Shown one piece after another: positions 17,357 through 26,035 of a DNA stretch of 64,000 nt. Every line of letters begins with the position of its first letter. Position 1 is the first letter of the stretch. Origin of the DNA: Variovorax sp. PCZ-1. Lineage in GTDB: Bacteria > Pseudomonadota > Gammaproteobacteria > Burkholderiales > Burkholderiaceae_C. The stretch is taken from the NCBI RefSeq assembly GCF_018413605.1, contig NZ_JAHCDN010000001.1, positions 1,612,001-1,676,000 of the forward strand, written 5' to 3'. The notes under the pieces are model-generated. The model made no database searches. It was not told the DNA's origin and saw only the letters and a program-made list of their open reading frames with translations. The translations under genes were made by a program, and so were the position numbers.

Positions 17357-20300
17357 ATGCTTGCACATTCAACTTTTATCAAGCGAATCCTCAAAAGTGC
17401 GCTCGTGCTTTGGTTGACATTCGTGGGCGCTATTTCTCAAGCGCAGATTGCACAGCAACCTCTGCTCTCGATTGCCGGTACGGCCAAACCCAACCTCATG
17501 TTTCTTCTAGACAACTCGGGGTCGATGAAGTGGCGGCATACGCCAGATGGCTATGCGAATACATTTACTCCAACCATTGCGCGGATTGATGCGTATCGCT
17601 CTCCAGATGCAAACAAACTTTGGTACAACCCAGCGGTGCGCTACACACCTCGGCCCAATGCTGACGGTACATTCATGCCTGCAGCAACAGAAGCGAGCGC
17701 ACTGGCTGCCACTGTCGCTTGGGTAGATCAGGCAGACGCTGTCGCGGTCGGTTGGGGAGGGACAATTAACCCGACAGCGATTTTCTACTACGAACTAGAT
17801 GCATGTATAACTGGTAACTGCACATCTTCTTTAGGTGGCGCCTACGGTGTGCCCACTGGCACATTTAACAACACTTTTACTTTTACATTATGTACCCAGT
17901 GGGATACAGTACAACCGACTATTTGCAATTCCGCTACGGCAACTTATAGCATTCCGCCGCCAGGATTCAGCCCGACATTCGCCACAGCAACTTATGTGGC
18001 GAAGGCGGCTGCTCGAACGGATTGCACAACTTTCGCCACGCGATGCAGTTGGGCAGAGGAGCGTCAAAATGCACTAAATTGGCATCAATATTACTCCACT
18101 CGTATGGAGGCTACGAAAACCTCGATTGGGCAAGCATTTTTATCGCCTGATTTCATCAATCGATTCAGACTCGGTTGGGGTCGCATGAATGGCATCAGAA
18201 CGGCAGGGGCTGGTGGCGAGACACCCGATGCTGCAGGCCATATCAAACGTGGGGTACGCCCGTTTGTCGATGATCCGGGGCTCGCGATTGGATATCGTAC
18301 GGAGCGATCCGACTTCTTCGCTTGGCTCTATGCGCAAACTGCATACAACGGAACGCCAAGCCGAGGAATGCTTGAGGCAGCGGGGCAGTATTTTGCTGAC
18401 GCAAGCGATACAGGCCCTTGGTCTGCCCAGCCTATTATCGGTAGCAACACCACTCATTTGAGCTGCCGCAGAAATACTGCCATGATGTTTTCCGATGGTG
18501 CATACAACGGGGCTGCAACCCCAGTCCTAAATATTGATAACGGGGATTTCACTGGTCTGGCAAGCACGACACACGTGAATCCAGTAACAGGTCTGACCTT
18601 TACCTATCAAGTGTCAGCGGCAGCGCGAGCGGGGTATGTTGCGTATCCGGATTCTGTTGCCAACACAATGGCAGATACAGCAATGCGGTATTGGATTCAA
18701 GATTTGCGGCCTGATCTTACAAATAATGTGCCACCCATTAGAAATCTGAATCCTGCTTTTTGGCAGCATCTCTCGTTCTACACTATTGGTTACGGCATTC
18801 GCGGCAGCGTCTCCCTTGCAGATGTCGATGCTTACGCATCCAATTATCTGAATGGTATTTCTTCTACTCTCAATTGGGGCGATCCTACTGTCAGCACGGT
18901 TAATATCATCAACGACTATATTCATGCTGCCTACACAGGAAGAGGCAAATCTTACTCAGTGCTCACAGCAGGCGAAGTCAGGGATGCTGTCAAAGATGTG
19001 ATTGAGCGATCGACTTCCGGCACTGGCTCTGATGCAGGTGTTGCGGTCAGTGGCGCGAACACACAAGGCTCTTTGTCAGCTGGTGGACTCAAGTATGTTC
19101 CGTCGTACTCGACTGGAGACTCAACGGGTGACATCGAAGCTTATGTACTTTCCCCAACGGGAAAGGTGCTAACACCAGGAACCCCTACTTGGGTTGCAAG
19201 CAGAGAGATTCCAGCATGGAGTGAGCGCAACATCGTGACGAGCTCTTCATCTGGTTCTGTAAATCTGTCGACAGCCTTCGCCTCTTTACCTTTAGATGTA
19301 CGCACTGCTATGGGCGCAGGAGCTGATCAGGCATTTGTGAACTATCTTCGCGGCCAGCCTGGTGGTATCGATTCGGTGAGCGGCCGCCTGTTTCGTCAGC
19401 GTGCTGTGCTCTTTGGCACGGTGATTAACTCACCGCCTGAACTCATTCGTGGTGAATTGAAGATGGGCTATGAGGCCAGTACAGTGCCCGGCGCTAGCGC
19501 CTATTCAAGCTATTTGGCGGGCAAACGCAGTGCCAGCAAAGAGGGATTGCTCTTTACTCCAAGCAATGATGGCATGTTGCACATCTTGAATCCCAAATCA
19601 GGCACAGAAACCATGGCTTTCATTCCTCGAAATGCTCTAAGCAAAATGAGGGCGTTTGCCACCGATCCCTATGTACACCAGTACGTGTTGGATGGCCCAC
19701 TGAACGAAGGCGATATTTACGACGCAAGCAACTCCTCTTGGAAGCAAGTGGTTTATGGCTCGGGCGGGCGCGGAGGCAAATTTGTGTATGCCCTCTCCAT
19801 ACCCACTGCCACCACCATGAGCGGCACTTATACAGTACCCGCCATGACAGCCAACAGCGTGCTTTGGGAAATTGATAGCAGCCAATCTGGCTTTTCGAAT
19901 CTGGGGTACGTAATGAATGATGTGACCAGTGGCTACTTGCCCAATGGCCGCTGGGTTGCTATCTTTGGCAACGGCTACTACAGCAGCTCTGGTGTGGCCA
20001 GCCTGTTCATTGTGGATGCCCTCACAGGTGCATTGATCCAAGAAATATCCACTAATGTGGGCTCTGTAGGCACACCCAACGCGCTGACTGGCGTAACTTT
20101 GGTACGCAATGCAGGCCGCGTGGTGATCGGTGCGTATGCAGGCGATACCTATGGAAATGTGTGGAAGTTTGATCTTCGCTCTACCGTCGTTGGCGGGGCA
20201 ACTTTGGCCTTTTCTGGCGGTCAAGCCTTGTTCAACGCAGGGTCAAGCAAACCGATTACGGGCGCACCAGCCTGGCGGCAGTTTGGTGATGGCACGCTTG

Positions 20301-21058
20301 TCGTGGCTGCTACGGGCAGGCTCGTCACTAACGCCGATCAAACCAGCACATCCGTGCAAACTGTTTATGGTATTTACGATAAAACGCCTTTTGGCGGTAA
20401 CCAGGTGGGCTCATTTTCAGTGCCAGTGAGCGCAGCTAGCCTGCAAGTACAAACCATCAGCTCTGTGGTAGGTACGACGAGCTTTTTGTTGGCAGGAAAT
20501 ACATCAACTTCTGCATCGTTCTTCCGAGTATCCACCAACCCAGTGACCTACGCTACGCAAGGAGGCTGGTATCTGAATCTTTCAGTAGAGAATGGCCTGC
20601 GCAACCTCTCCAACGTGGATAATTTCAACGAAGCCGTGCTAATTTCAAGTGTGGTACCACCCTCGCCTACAGCAGGTGAAACTTGCCCCATTTCATCTGA
20701 AGTTCGTTCTTACACGCTGCTATTGGATGCTGCTACTGGCGGTAACGCCGATGTTGGTGGGCGAGATCGTGGATTAGGTAGTGGCTTTGATGTGAATGGC
20801 GATGGCACGGGTGATGGCTATAGCGTACTCAATACATTTGGTTTTCCTCGAAACAGCGTGATCGTCTCAGAGCGAGTTGGCCCATCAACAGAAAGCGTGG
20901 CGACTGCTGGTGGCAGTACGGCAGGCTGCAACAGCAGCTCAGCTTCAGGCACTTTGATCGGAACTGGTCCTGGCTCCGTCGGCTTGACCTCGACTGGGCC
21001 TTGCAACAGCTTCAGACGGACGTGGCAACAATTGTTGTCGCCGCCAAGAATACCTTAA
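17357..21058 (+). CDS. pilY1: Type IV pilus tip adhesin/assembly factor PilY1
   Basis: A 1,233-residue secreted protein. A signal peptide covers about residues 1-30. A von Willebrand A-like region starts with the metal-site motif LLDNSGSM (D52, S54, S56). The C-terminal half is the PilC/PilY1 beta-propeller (GLLFTPSNDGMLHILNPKSG; NGRWVAIFGNGYYS; YGNVWKFDLRS). A calcium-loop sequence DVNGDGTGDGY begins at D1145. PilY1 caps the pilus, promotes extension and carries adhesion and surface sensing. It follows pilX by 29 bases and precedes pilE. Codon use in the first half is somewhat more AT-rich than in the second. Confidence 0.95.
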   Translation: MLAHSTFIKRILKSALVLWLTFVGAISQAQIAQQPLLSIAGTAKPNLMFLLDNSGSMKWRHTPDGYANTFTPTIARIDAYRSPDANKLWYNPAVRYTPRPNADGTFMPAATEASALAATVAWVDQADAVAVGWGGTINPTAIFYYELDACITGNCTSSLGGAYGVPTGTFNNTFTFTLCTQWDTVQPTICNSATATYSIPPPGFSPTFATATYVAKAAARTDCTTFATRCSWAEERQNALNWHQYYSTRMEATKTSIGQAFLSPDFINRFRLGWGRMNGIRTAGAGGETPDAAGHIKRGVRPFVDDPGLAIGYRTERSDFFAWLYAQTAYNGTPSRGMLEAAGQYFADASDTGPWSAQPIIGSNTTHLSCRRNTAMMFSDGAYNGAATPVLNIDNGDFTGLASTTHVNPVTGLTFTYQVSAAARAGYVAYPDSVANTMADTAMRYWIQDLRPDLTNNVPPIRNLNPAFWQHLSFYTIGYGIRGSVSLADVDAYASNYLNGISSTLNWGDPTVSTVNIINDYIHAAYTGRGKSYSVLTAGEVRDAVKDVIERSTSGTGSDAGVAVSGANTQGSLSAGGLKYVPSYSTGDSTGDIEAYVLSPTGKVLTPGTPTWVASREIPAWSERNIVTSSSSGSVNLSTAFASLPLDVRTAMGAGADQAFVNYLRGQPGGIDSVSGRLFRQRAVLFGTVINSPPELIRGELKMGYEASTVPGASAYSSYLAGKRSASKEGLLFTPSNDGMLHILNPKSGTETMAFIPRNALSKMRAFATDPYVHQYVLDGPLNEGDIYDASNSSWKQVVYGSGGRGGKFVYALSIPTATTMSGTYTVPAMTANSVLWEIDSSQSGFSNLGYVMNDVTSGYLPNGRWVAIFGNGYYSSSGVASLFIVDALTGALIQEISTNVGSVGTPNALTGVTLVRNAGRVVIGAYAGDTYGNVWKFDLRSTVVGGATLAFSGGQALFNAGSSKPITGAPAWRQFGDGTLVVAATGRLVTNADQTSTSVQTVYGIYDKTPFGGNQVGSFSVPVSAASLQVQTISSVVGTTSFLLAGNTSTSASFFRVSTNPVTYATQGGWYLNLSVENGLRNLSNVDNFNEAVLISSVVPPSPTAGETCPISSEVRSYTLLLDAATGGNADVGGRDRGLGSGFDVNGDGTGDGYSVLNTFGFPRNSVIVSERVGPSTESVATAGGSTAGCNSSSASGTLIGTGPGSVGLTSTGPCNSFRRTWQQLLSPPRIP

Positions 21059-21094
21059 TATCATCATTAATTTGCATCTACTTCCAAGGCACTC

Positions 21095-21541
21095 ATGCAA
21101 TCCAAAATAGATTTACGCGCTTCGCAAGGTTTTACGTTAATCGAGCTCATGATTGTTGTGGCTATCGTTGGCATCCTCGCGGCTATCGCCTACCCAGCTT
21201 ACACAGAATACTCAGCTCGGGCGCGTCGAGCCGAGGCTTCGGCAGTTGTGCTGGAAGCCAGCCAGTTTATGCGCCGCGCTTATTCCGCCAATGATGTTTT
21301 TCCCACAACTCTGCCCAACGGAACCATCACGCTGCCACGGGATGTTGCTGCCGCCAATGCGATCTACAGCGTGAATGTCACCAGCGACACGACCTCAAGC
21401 TTTACTGTTACAGCGCAGGTTTCTTCTACAGGCTCGCAGGCCAACGACAGGTGTGGCTCATTTATCTTGAATTCACGTGGCCAGCGCCTGAACCAAGTGG
21501 GCGCAAATACGCCTGCTGTTGTGGCGGGCTGCTGGCGCTAA
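21095..21541 (+). CDS. pilE: Type IV pilus minor pilin PilE
   Basis: A 148-residue pilin with the classic site SQG before [20 protein letters not shown], then [20 protein letters not shown]. Cysteines near the end (NDRCGSF and GCWR) probably form the D-region disulfide. AAGG precedes the ATG by five bases. As the last gene of the cluster it corresponds to Pseudomonas PilE rather than to the major pilin. It ends 57 bases before ribD. Confidence 0.92.
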   Translation: MQSKIDLRASQGFTLIELMIVVAIVGILAAIAYPAYTEYSARARRAEASAVVLEASQFMRRAYSANDVFPTTLPNGTITLPRDVAAANAIYSVNVTSDTTSSFTVTAQVSSTGSQANDRCGSFILNSRGQRLNQVGANTPAVVAGCWR

Positions 21542-21598
21542 GCTCGCTGTCCAAATTCGCCTTCTGGTCGTTTTGATTGACTACTGATTGAACTAGCC

Positions 21599-22774
21599 TT
21601 GTTGATCTGCGTGACAAGCCCCAATCCGTGCGTGACTTGCCGCATTGAGTCCTTGAGTCAGCTTGTCATTGGCCAAACCCAACCCCGCGGTGGACCTCAC
21701 GCTGAGATCATGGCTTTGCGTGCTGCGGCTGCGCAGGGTGTTGATGTTCGCGGGGCGATGGTTCATGTGAGCTTGGAGCCTTGCGCGCATCATGGTCGGA
21801 CGCCGCCTTGTACTTCGGCTTTGATTGCGGCTGGGGTGGGTAAGGTGGTGATAGCCATTCTGGATCCTAATCCGCTGGTGGCGGGTAAAGGTGTGCAGCA
21901 GCTGCGGGATGCGGGGATTGAGGTGGAAGTGCTGCCTACCGATCACCCGGATGCTATTGCCTCACGGGAGCTGAACATTGGGTTTTTCAGCCGGATGATT
22001 CGGCGTGTGCCTTGGGTGCGGATGAAGGTGGCTTCTTCGCTGGATGGGGTGACAGCGCTCTCTAATGGGCAAAGTCAGTGGATCACAGGGGAAGCTGCAC
22101 GCAATGATGGGCAAGCATGGCGCGCGCGCTCATGCGCAGTGCTAACAGGGATTGGCACGGTGCTGGCAGATGATCCGCAATTGAATGTGCGCGCCCTGCT
22201 CGATTCGCCTGAAGGCAGGATTGCAGCGCCTCGGCAGCCGCATTTTGTGTTGGTGGATAGTCAACTAGATATTCCGCTCGATGCGAAGCTGCTCAAAACA
22301 ATTGGGCAGCGCGGCGCGGCTAGCGCAGCATATGCACAAGAAACTATTGATTTGATAGCACCTCGCGCAGGTTTTATCTATCATGCAAGCCAAAATGATG
22401 AAAAAATCAAGGCTTTAGAGGTACTTGGAGCCAAGCTGATTTATATGCCTGAAGCCAGTTCGGGGAAAGTCGATCTCAAGGCGATGATGAGCGATTTGGC
22501 GGTGAATCAAGAGATCAATGAGCTGCATGTGGAAGCAGGCTTCAAGCTCAATGGTTCCCTGCTCAAGGCAGGCTTAGTGGATGAGTTGCTTGTTTATCTT
22601 GCGCCGAAGTTACTCGGCGCGGGCATGGGATTAGCGAATTTACCGGAGCTCTCTGGCTTGTCTGCCCTGCCTGCGGCTCAAGATTTGGTTTACCAATCCG
22701 TCGATTTAGTTGGCGAAGAAGGTAGCAAAGACCTACGGATCGTGGCTCGCGTTCGCGGACGTGATACGTTTTAG
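21599..22774 (+). CDS. ribD: Bifunctional riboflavin deaminase/reductase RibD, unusual N-terminus
   Basis: A protein of about 391 residues with a zinc deaminase domain (GGPHAEIMAL; PCAHHGRTPPC) and a reductase domain (VRMKVASSLDGVTALSNGQS; ELHVEAGFKLNGSLL). It carries out two early steps of riboflavin synthesis. The normal start region is eroded: the family's SPNPxVGxV reads SPNPCVTCRI, and no ATG exists before codon 38. An in-frame stop at 21578-21580 limits upstream extension, so a TTG at 21599 (or nearby TTG/CTG/ATT) must serve if the gene is intact. Element A is read in frame at about residues 249-263. First gene of a ribD-ribE-ribBA-ribH-nusB run. Confidence 0.85.
   Translation: MLICVTSPNPCVTCRIESLSQLVIGQTQPRGGPHAEIMALRAAAAQGVDVRGAMVHVSLEPCAHHGRTPPCTSALIAAGVGKVVIAILDPNPLVAGKGVQQLRDAGIEVEVLPTDHPDAIASRELNIGFFSRMIRRVPWVRMKVASSLDGVTALSNGQSQWITGEAARNDGQAWRARSCAVLTGIGTVLADDPQLNVRALLDSPEGRIAAPRQPHFVLVDSQLDIPLDAKLLKTIGQRGAASAAYAQETIDLIAPRAGFIYHASQNDEKIKALEVLGAKLIYMPEASSGKVDLKAMMSDLAVNQEINELHVEAGFKLNGSLLKAGLVDELLVYLAPKLLGAGMGLANLPELSGLSALPAAQDLVYQSVDLVGEEGSKDLRIVARVRGRDTF
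22342..22386 (-). repeat. Dispersed element A, copy 6 (inside ribD)
   Basis: Minus-strand copy, ACTATTGATTTGATAGCACC then TCGCGCAGGTTTTATC; the CCGGC end is degraded. It is read in frame as ETIDLIAPRAGFIYHA. Confidence 0.8.
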
Positions 22775-22849
22775 TCTACATCAGTCGCTTTCGCGGCTTT
22801 AGATCTCCCTGCCCGCGCTAATCCGGGCAAACCCTGCGAAAATACGCTT

Positions 22850-23497
22850 ATGTTTACCGGAATCATCACCGGCGTGGGGCGCATCGTCGCTATCCACAGC
22901 CTCGGCAGCTCTTTGCAACACGGCAAGCGACTCACCATCGCGCCGCCGCAGGGTTACTTACAAGACGTTGGACTGGGTGACAGCATTGCGCTCAATGGCG
23001 CTTGCATGACCGTCACCACGCTGGATACCGCCGCCAATCAATTCACGATTGATATCTCGCAGGAATCACTTTCCAAGACGGCTGGTTTGGATACGGAAGG
23101 CGCCATCAACTTAGAAAAAGCCCTGCGAGCCAACGACAGGCTAGGCGGCCACATCGTGAGCGGCCATGTGGATGGCGTGGGGCATGTGAGCTTCTTTGCG
23201 CAAACGGGTGAAAGCTGGGAGCTGCGTGTGACAGCACCCCAAACCTTGGCCAAGTACCTCGCCTACAAAGGCTCGATCACCGTGAACGGCGTGAGTCTCA
23301 CTGTGAATTCGGTGACAGATATCTCAGCAGGCTGCGAGATCAGCATCAATCTCATTCCACACACTGTAGAAAACACCGCACTCGGCAGCCTGCAAACTGG
23401 TTCGCCTGTGAACCTAGAGATTGATACCGTTGCCAGATATGTCGAACGCATGCTGAGCTTAGAAAATTTAAGCAAAAACGGCACTTCGCCGGCATAG
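22850..23497 (+). CDS. ribE: Riboflavin synthase alpha subunit
   Basis: A 215-residue enzyme made of two similar lumazine-binding barrels that joins two 6,7-dimethyl-8-ribityllumazine molecules into riboflavin. The start MFTGIITGVGRI, the motif LNGACMTVT in repeat one and VNGVSLTVNSV in repeat two, and the segment GGHIVSGHVDGVG are all standard. The last residues (TSPA) and the stop codon are supplied by a copy of element A, so the C-terminus is slightly altered from what it would be without the element. It sits between ribD and ribBA. Confidence 0.96.
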   Translation: MFTGIITGVGRIVAIHSLGSSLQHGKRLTIAPPQGYLQDVGLGDSIALNGACMTVTTLDTAANQFTIDISQESLSKTAGLDTEGAINLEKALRANDRLGGHIVSGHVDGVGHVSFFAQTGESWELRVTAPQTLAKYLAYKGSITVNGVSLTVNSVTDISAGCEISINLIPHTVENTALGSLQTGSPVNLEIDTVARYVERMLSLENLSKNGTSPA

Positions 23498-23530
23498 AAT
23501 CTGCGCAAAGTGCTATTAAATTTATAGTAA
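23486..23530 (+). repeat. Dispersed element A, copy 7 (spans the ribE stop)
   Basis: Well-conserved plus copy: CGCCGGCATAGAATCTGCGC then AAAGTGCTATTAAATTTATA. The TAG inside GCATAG is the ribE stop codon. It ends 10 bases before the ribBA start. Confidence 0.9.
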
Positions 23531-23540
23531 AGAGAACATC

Positions 23541-24686
23541 ATGACCACTGCCCTCGCCTCCACTTCCAGCAGCGCCAGCAGCACCGTTGGCATCTCGCCA
23601 ATTGAAGACATCATCGCCCAGTTGCGCGCTGGGCGCATGGTGATCGTGAGCGACGATGAAGACCGCGAAAACGAAGGTGATTTACTGATCGCCGCCGAAC
23701 ACATCACACCAGAAGCCATCAACTTCATGGCCAAGTATGGCCGTGGCTTGATCTGCCTCACCCTCACGAAAGAACGCTGCGAATTCTTGGGTCTGCCTCC
23801 GATGGCTGTAAAAAACGGCACCAAGATGAGCACAGCCTTTACCGTCTCCATCGAAGCTGCTGAAGGCGTGACGACCGGCATCTCCGCCGCAGACCGCGCC
23901 CGCACGGTGCAAGCCGCCGTGAGCAAAACCGCCAAGGCAAGCGATCTCGTGCAGCCTGGCCATATTTTCCCCTTATCTGCGCAAGATGGCGGCGTGCTCA
24001 TGCGCGCTGGCCACACGGAAGCGGGTTGTGATTTAGCTGCACTTGCAGGCTGCATGCCCAGCGCCGTGATTTGCGAGATCATGAAAGACGATGGCACGAT
24101 GGCGCGCATGCCTGATCTGCAAACTTTTGCGGCTGAGCATGGCCTCAAAATCGGCACGATTGCAGATTTGATCGAGTACAGAAGCCGCACCGAGAGTTTG
24201 GTTGAACGCATCGGCGAAAAAACCATGCAAACCGCGTTTGGCGAATTCAAAGCGATTGCTTTCAAAGACAAACCCAGCCAAGGCGTGCATTTGGCGCTGG
24301 TGAAAGGCTACTGGAGTGAAGCCGACGCGATCCCTGCACGCGTGCATGAGCCGCTTTCTGTGCTGGATGCATTGCAAACCAAGAGCCACATCCACAGCTG
24401 GAGCTTGCAAGAAAGCTTGAAATACCTGCAAGCGCAGGGCAAAGGCGTGGCTGTGTTGCTCAATGCGGGAGAGAGCGCTGATCAACTCTTATCTCAATTT
24501 GAAGGCCAAGCCCGTCCTGCGCAAGCGCCCGAGCGTGGCCGCATGGATCTGCGCACCTACGGCATCGGCGTGCAAATCCTGCGCGACATTGGCGTGCGCC
24601 GCATGATGCTCATGGGCAAACCACGCCGCATGCCTAGTATGGCGGGCTATGGGGTGGAGATTGCTGGCTACATCGCTAACCAATGA
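23541..24686 (+). CDS. ribBA: 3,4-dihydroxy-2-butanone-4-phosphate synthase with degenerate GTP cyclohydrolase II-like domain
   Basis: A 381-residue protein. Residues 1-220 are a complete RibB domain (DDEDRENEGDLLIAAEH; GLICLTLT; GHTEAGCDLAALAG), making the four-carbon precursor of lumazine. The C-terminal half follows the GTP cyclohydrolase II fold (DLRTYGIGVQILRDIGVRRM) but lacks the zinc-binding cysteine cluster (the GD-FGS-RCDC region), as in other proteobacterial hybrid RibB proteins, so that activity is probably lost. A separate ribA is expected elsewhere. AGAGAACATC precedes the start. Confidence 0.94.
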   Translation: MTTALASTSSSASSTVGISPIEDIIAQLRAGRMVIVSDDEDRENEGDLLIAAEHITPEAINFMAKYGRGLICLTLTKERCEFLGLPPMAVKNGTKMSTAFTVSIEAAEGVTTGISAADRARTVQAAVSKTAKASDLVQPGHIFPLSAQDGGVLMRAGHTEAGCDLAALAGCMPSAVICEIMKDDGTMARMPDLQTFAAEHGLKIGTIADLIEYRSRTESLVERIGEKTMQTAFGEFKAIAFKDKPSQGVHLALVKGYWSEADAIPARVHEPLSVLDALQTKSHIHSWSLQESLKYLQAQGKGVAVLLNAGESADQLLSQFEGQARPAQAPERGRMDLRTYGIGVQILRDIGVRRMMLMGKPRRMPSMAGYGVEIAGYIANQ

Positions 24687-24712
24687 TCAAAGCTGATAAC
24701 TAGGCAAGAAAG

Positions 24713-24812
24713 GAACGCAAAAGACGCAGAATAAATGCAGAAGACGCAAAAGCATCCTTTTTGTCTTCAGCTCTTCTGCATCCTTTGCGTTTATTTTGCG
24801 TCTTTCGCGTTC
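24713..24812. repeat. Palindrome of the GACGCAAAA type (family B), copy 2
   Basis: Left arm AACGCAAAAGACGCAGAA, right arm TTTGCGTCTTTCGCGTTC, with further AAGACGCAAAAG/CTTCTGCATCC repeats inside. It lies between ribBA and ribH. Confidence 0.85.
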
Positions 24813-24853
24813 TCCTCTATAGACTGAAAAAATCTCAAATTCAAAGGAAAAAA

Positions 24854-25324
24854 ATGTTCGGTGCAGACAAAGGCAAAGCCCAAGACTCTCTCCTCGATGG
24901 CCGCAAGCTCTATATCGGTATCGTGCAGGCGCGCTTCAATGAAAGCGTGACGAATGCGCTGGCCACCGCTTGCTTAGATGAGCTGGCCAAGCTGGGCGTG
25001 CAGTCCAAGCACATTGATGTGTTCAAAGTGCCCGGCGCTTTGGAAGTCCCTGTGACGCTGCAAGCTTTGGCAGAGAAAGATCAATACGATGCGCTGATTG
25101 CTTTGGGCTGCATCATTCGTGGCGAGACCTATCACTTTGAACTCGTGGCTAACGAGTCCGGCTCTGCTGTGACGCGCGTGGGCCTCGATTACAAACTGCC
25201 GATAGCGAACGCTATCCTCACGGTAGAAAACATGGAGCAAGCTGTTGCTCGTCAAATCGATAAGGGTCGTGACGCGGCTCGAGTTGCCGTGGAAATGGCT
25301 AATTTACTCAATGAGTTGGCTTGA
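24854..25324 (+). CDS. ribH: 6,7-dimethyl-8-ribityllumazine synthase
   Basis: A 156-residue enzyme that condenses the RibD product with the RibB product to give lumazine; it forms large oligomers. Landmarks: [30 protein letters not shown] near residue 60, [20 protein letters not shown], and [16 protein letters not shown]. The start at 24854 is chosen because AAAGGAAAAAA precedes it and because upstream codons lie inside the palindrome. 22 bases separate it from nusB. Confidence 0.97.
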   Translation: MFGADKGKAQDSLLDGRKLYIGIVQARFNESVTNALATACLDELAKLGVQSKHIDVFKVPGALEVPVTLQALAEKDQYDALIALGCIIRGETYHFELVANESGSAVTRVGLDYKLPIANAILTVENMEQAVARQIDKGRDAARVAVEMANLLNELA

Positions 25325-25346
25325 ATCGCCTTAAAGAAGAATTTAT

Positions 25347-25889
25347 ATGCAAAATGAGTCTGTAGCCGGCAAGAAACCTGCGCAAGCAGCTAGCAAATCG
25401 ATAGCAAAGCGCAAAGAATTCATCACCAAAACAGCGATGCGCGCAGCACGCACTCGCGCACGTGAGTTCGCTGTGCAGGGTTTGTATCAGCATCTGGTCG
25501 GCCAGCAAAGCATTGACGAGATCGACGAGTTCACACGTAACTTGCAAGGCTTCTCGAAAGCGGATTCTGTGCATTTCGATGCGCTGTTTCGCGGCTGCAT
25601 TGAATCGAGCCAAGCTTATGACGCCATGATCGAGCCGCACTTGGATCGCCCCTGGGCTGAAATCTCGCCGATCGAGCATGTGATCATGTGGATGGGTGCC
25701 TATGAATTCCAGCATTGCCTGGATGTGCCTTGGCGCGTGATCATCAACGAATACATCGAACAAGCCAAGGCTTTCGGCGGCACGGATGGCTTCAAATACA
25801 TCAACGGCATTTTGAACAAGCTTGCACCGCAGCTGAGGGCGATGGAAGTGGCGGCGGATGCTGCTGCAGCTAAAGAACTTTCGTCGTGA
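25347..25889 (+). CDS. nusB: Transcription antitermination factor NusB
   Basis: A 180-residue, all-helical protein that binds boxA RNA with NusE (S10) to keep RNA polymerase elongating on rRNA operons. The core [20 protein letters not shown] near residue 33 and the end [18 protein letters not shown] are standard. The N-terminal 30 residues are an extension: element A is read in frame at residues 6-20 ([15 protein letters not shown]), which looks like a basic, disordered tail. ribH-nusB adjacency is common. Confidence 0.96.
   Translation: MQNESVAGKKPAQAASKSIAKRKEFITKTAMRAARTRAREFAVQGLYQHLVGQQSIDEIDEFTRNLQGFSKADSVHFDALFRGCIESSQAYDAMIEPHLDRPWAEISPIEHVIMWMGAYEFQHCLDVPWRVIINEYIEQAKAFGGTDGFKYINGILNKLAPQLRAMEVAADAAAAKELSS
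25363..25407 (+). repeat. Dispersed element A, copy 8 (inside nusB)
   Basis: Plus copy, GCCGGCAAGAAACCTGCGCA, then AGCAGCTAGCAAATCGATAG. It encodes part of the N-terminal extension of NusB. Confidence 0.8.
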
Positions 25890-25913
25890 AAATTGCTTGG
25901 CAATTCCAACAGG

Positions 25914-26008
25914 AGAACGCAAAAGGCGCAAAAATACGCAGAAGCCGCAAAAAATGCACTTAGGATTTTTCTGCGATTTTTGCGTTTTTTTGCGTCTTTT
26001 GCGTTCTC
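25914..26008. repeat. Palindrome of the GACGCAAAA type (family B), copy 3
   Basis: GAACGCAAAAGGCGCAAAAA pairs with TTTTTGCGTCTTTTGCGTTC. It lies between nusB and the aminotransferase gene and ends 27 bases before the latter. Confidence 0.88.
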
Positions 26009-26035
26009 TTCTTTCCGCACCAATCATTCATCAAA

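Noticed and set aside
21542-23540. FMN riboswitch in front of the riboflavin genes
   Set aside because: The conserved AGGGGCGGGG-type start and ACCGGCGGT block of the RFN element are absent before ribD, ribE and ribBA.
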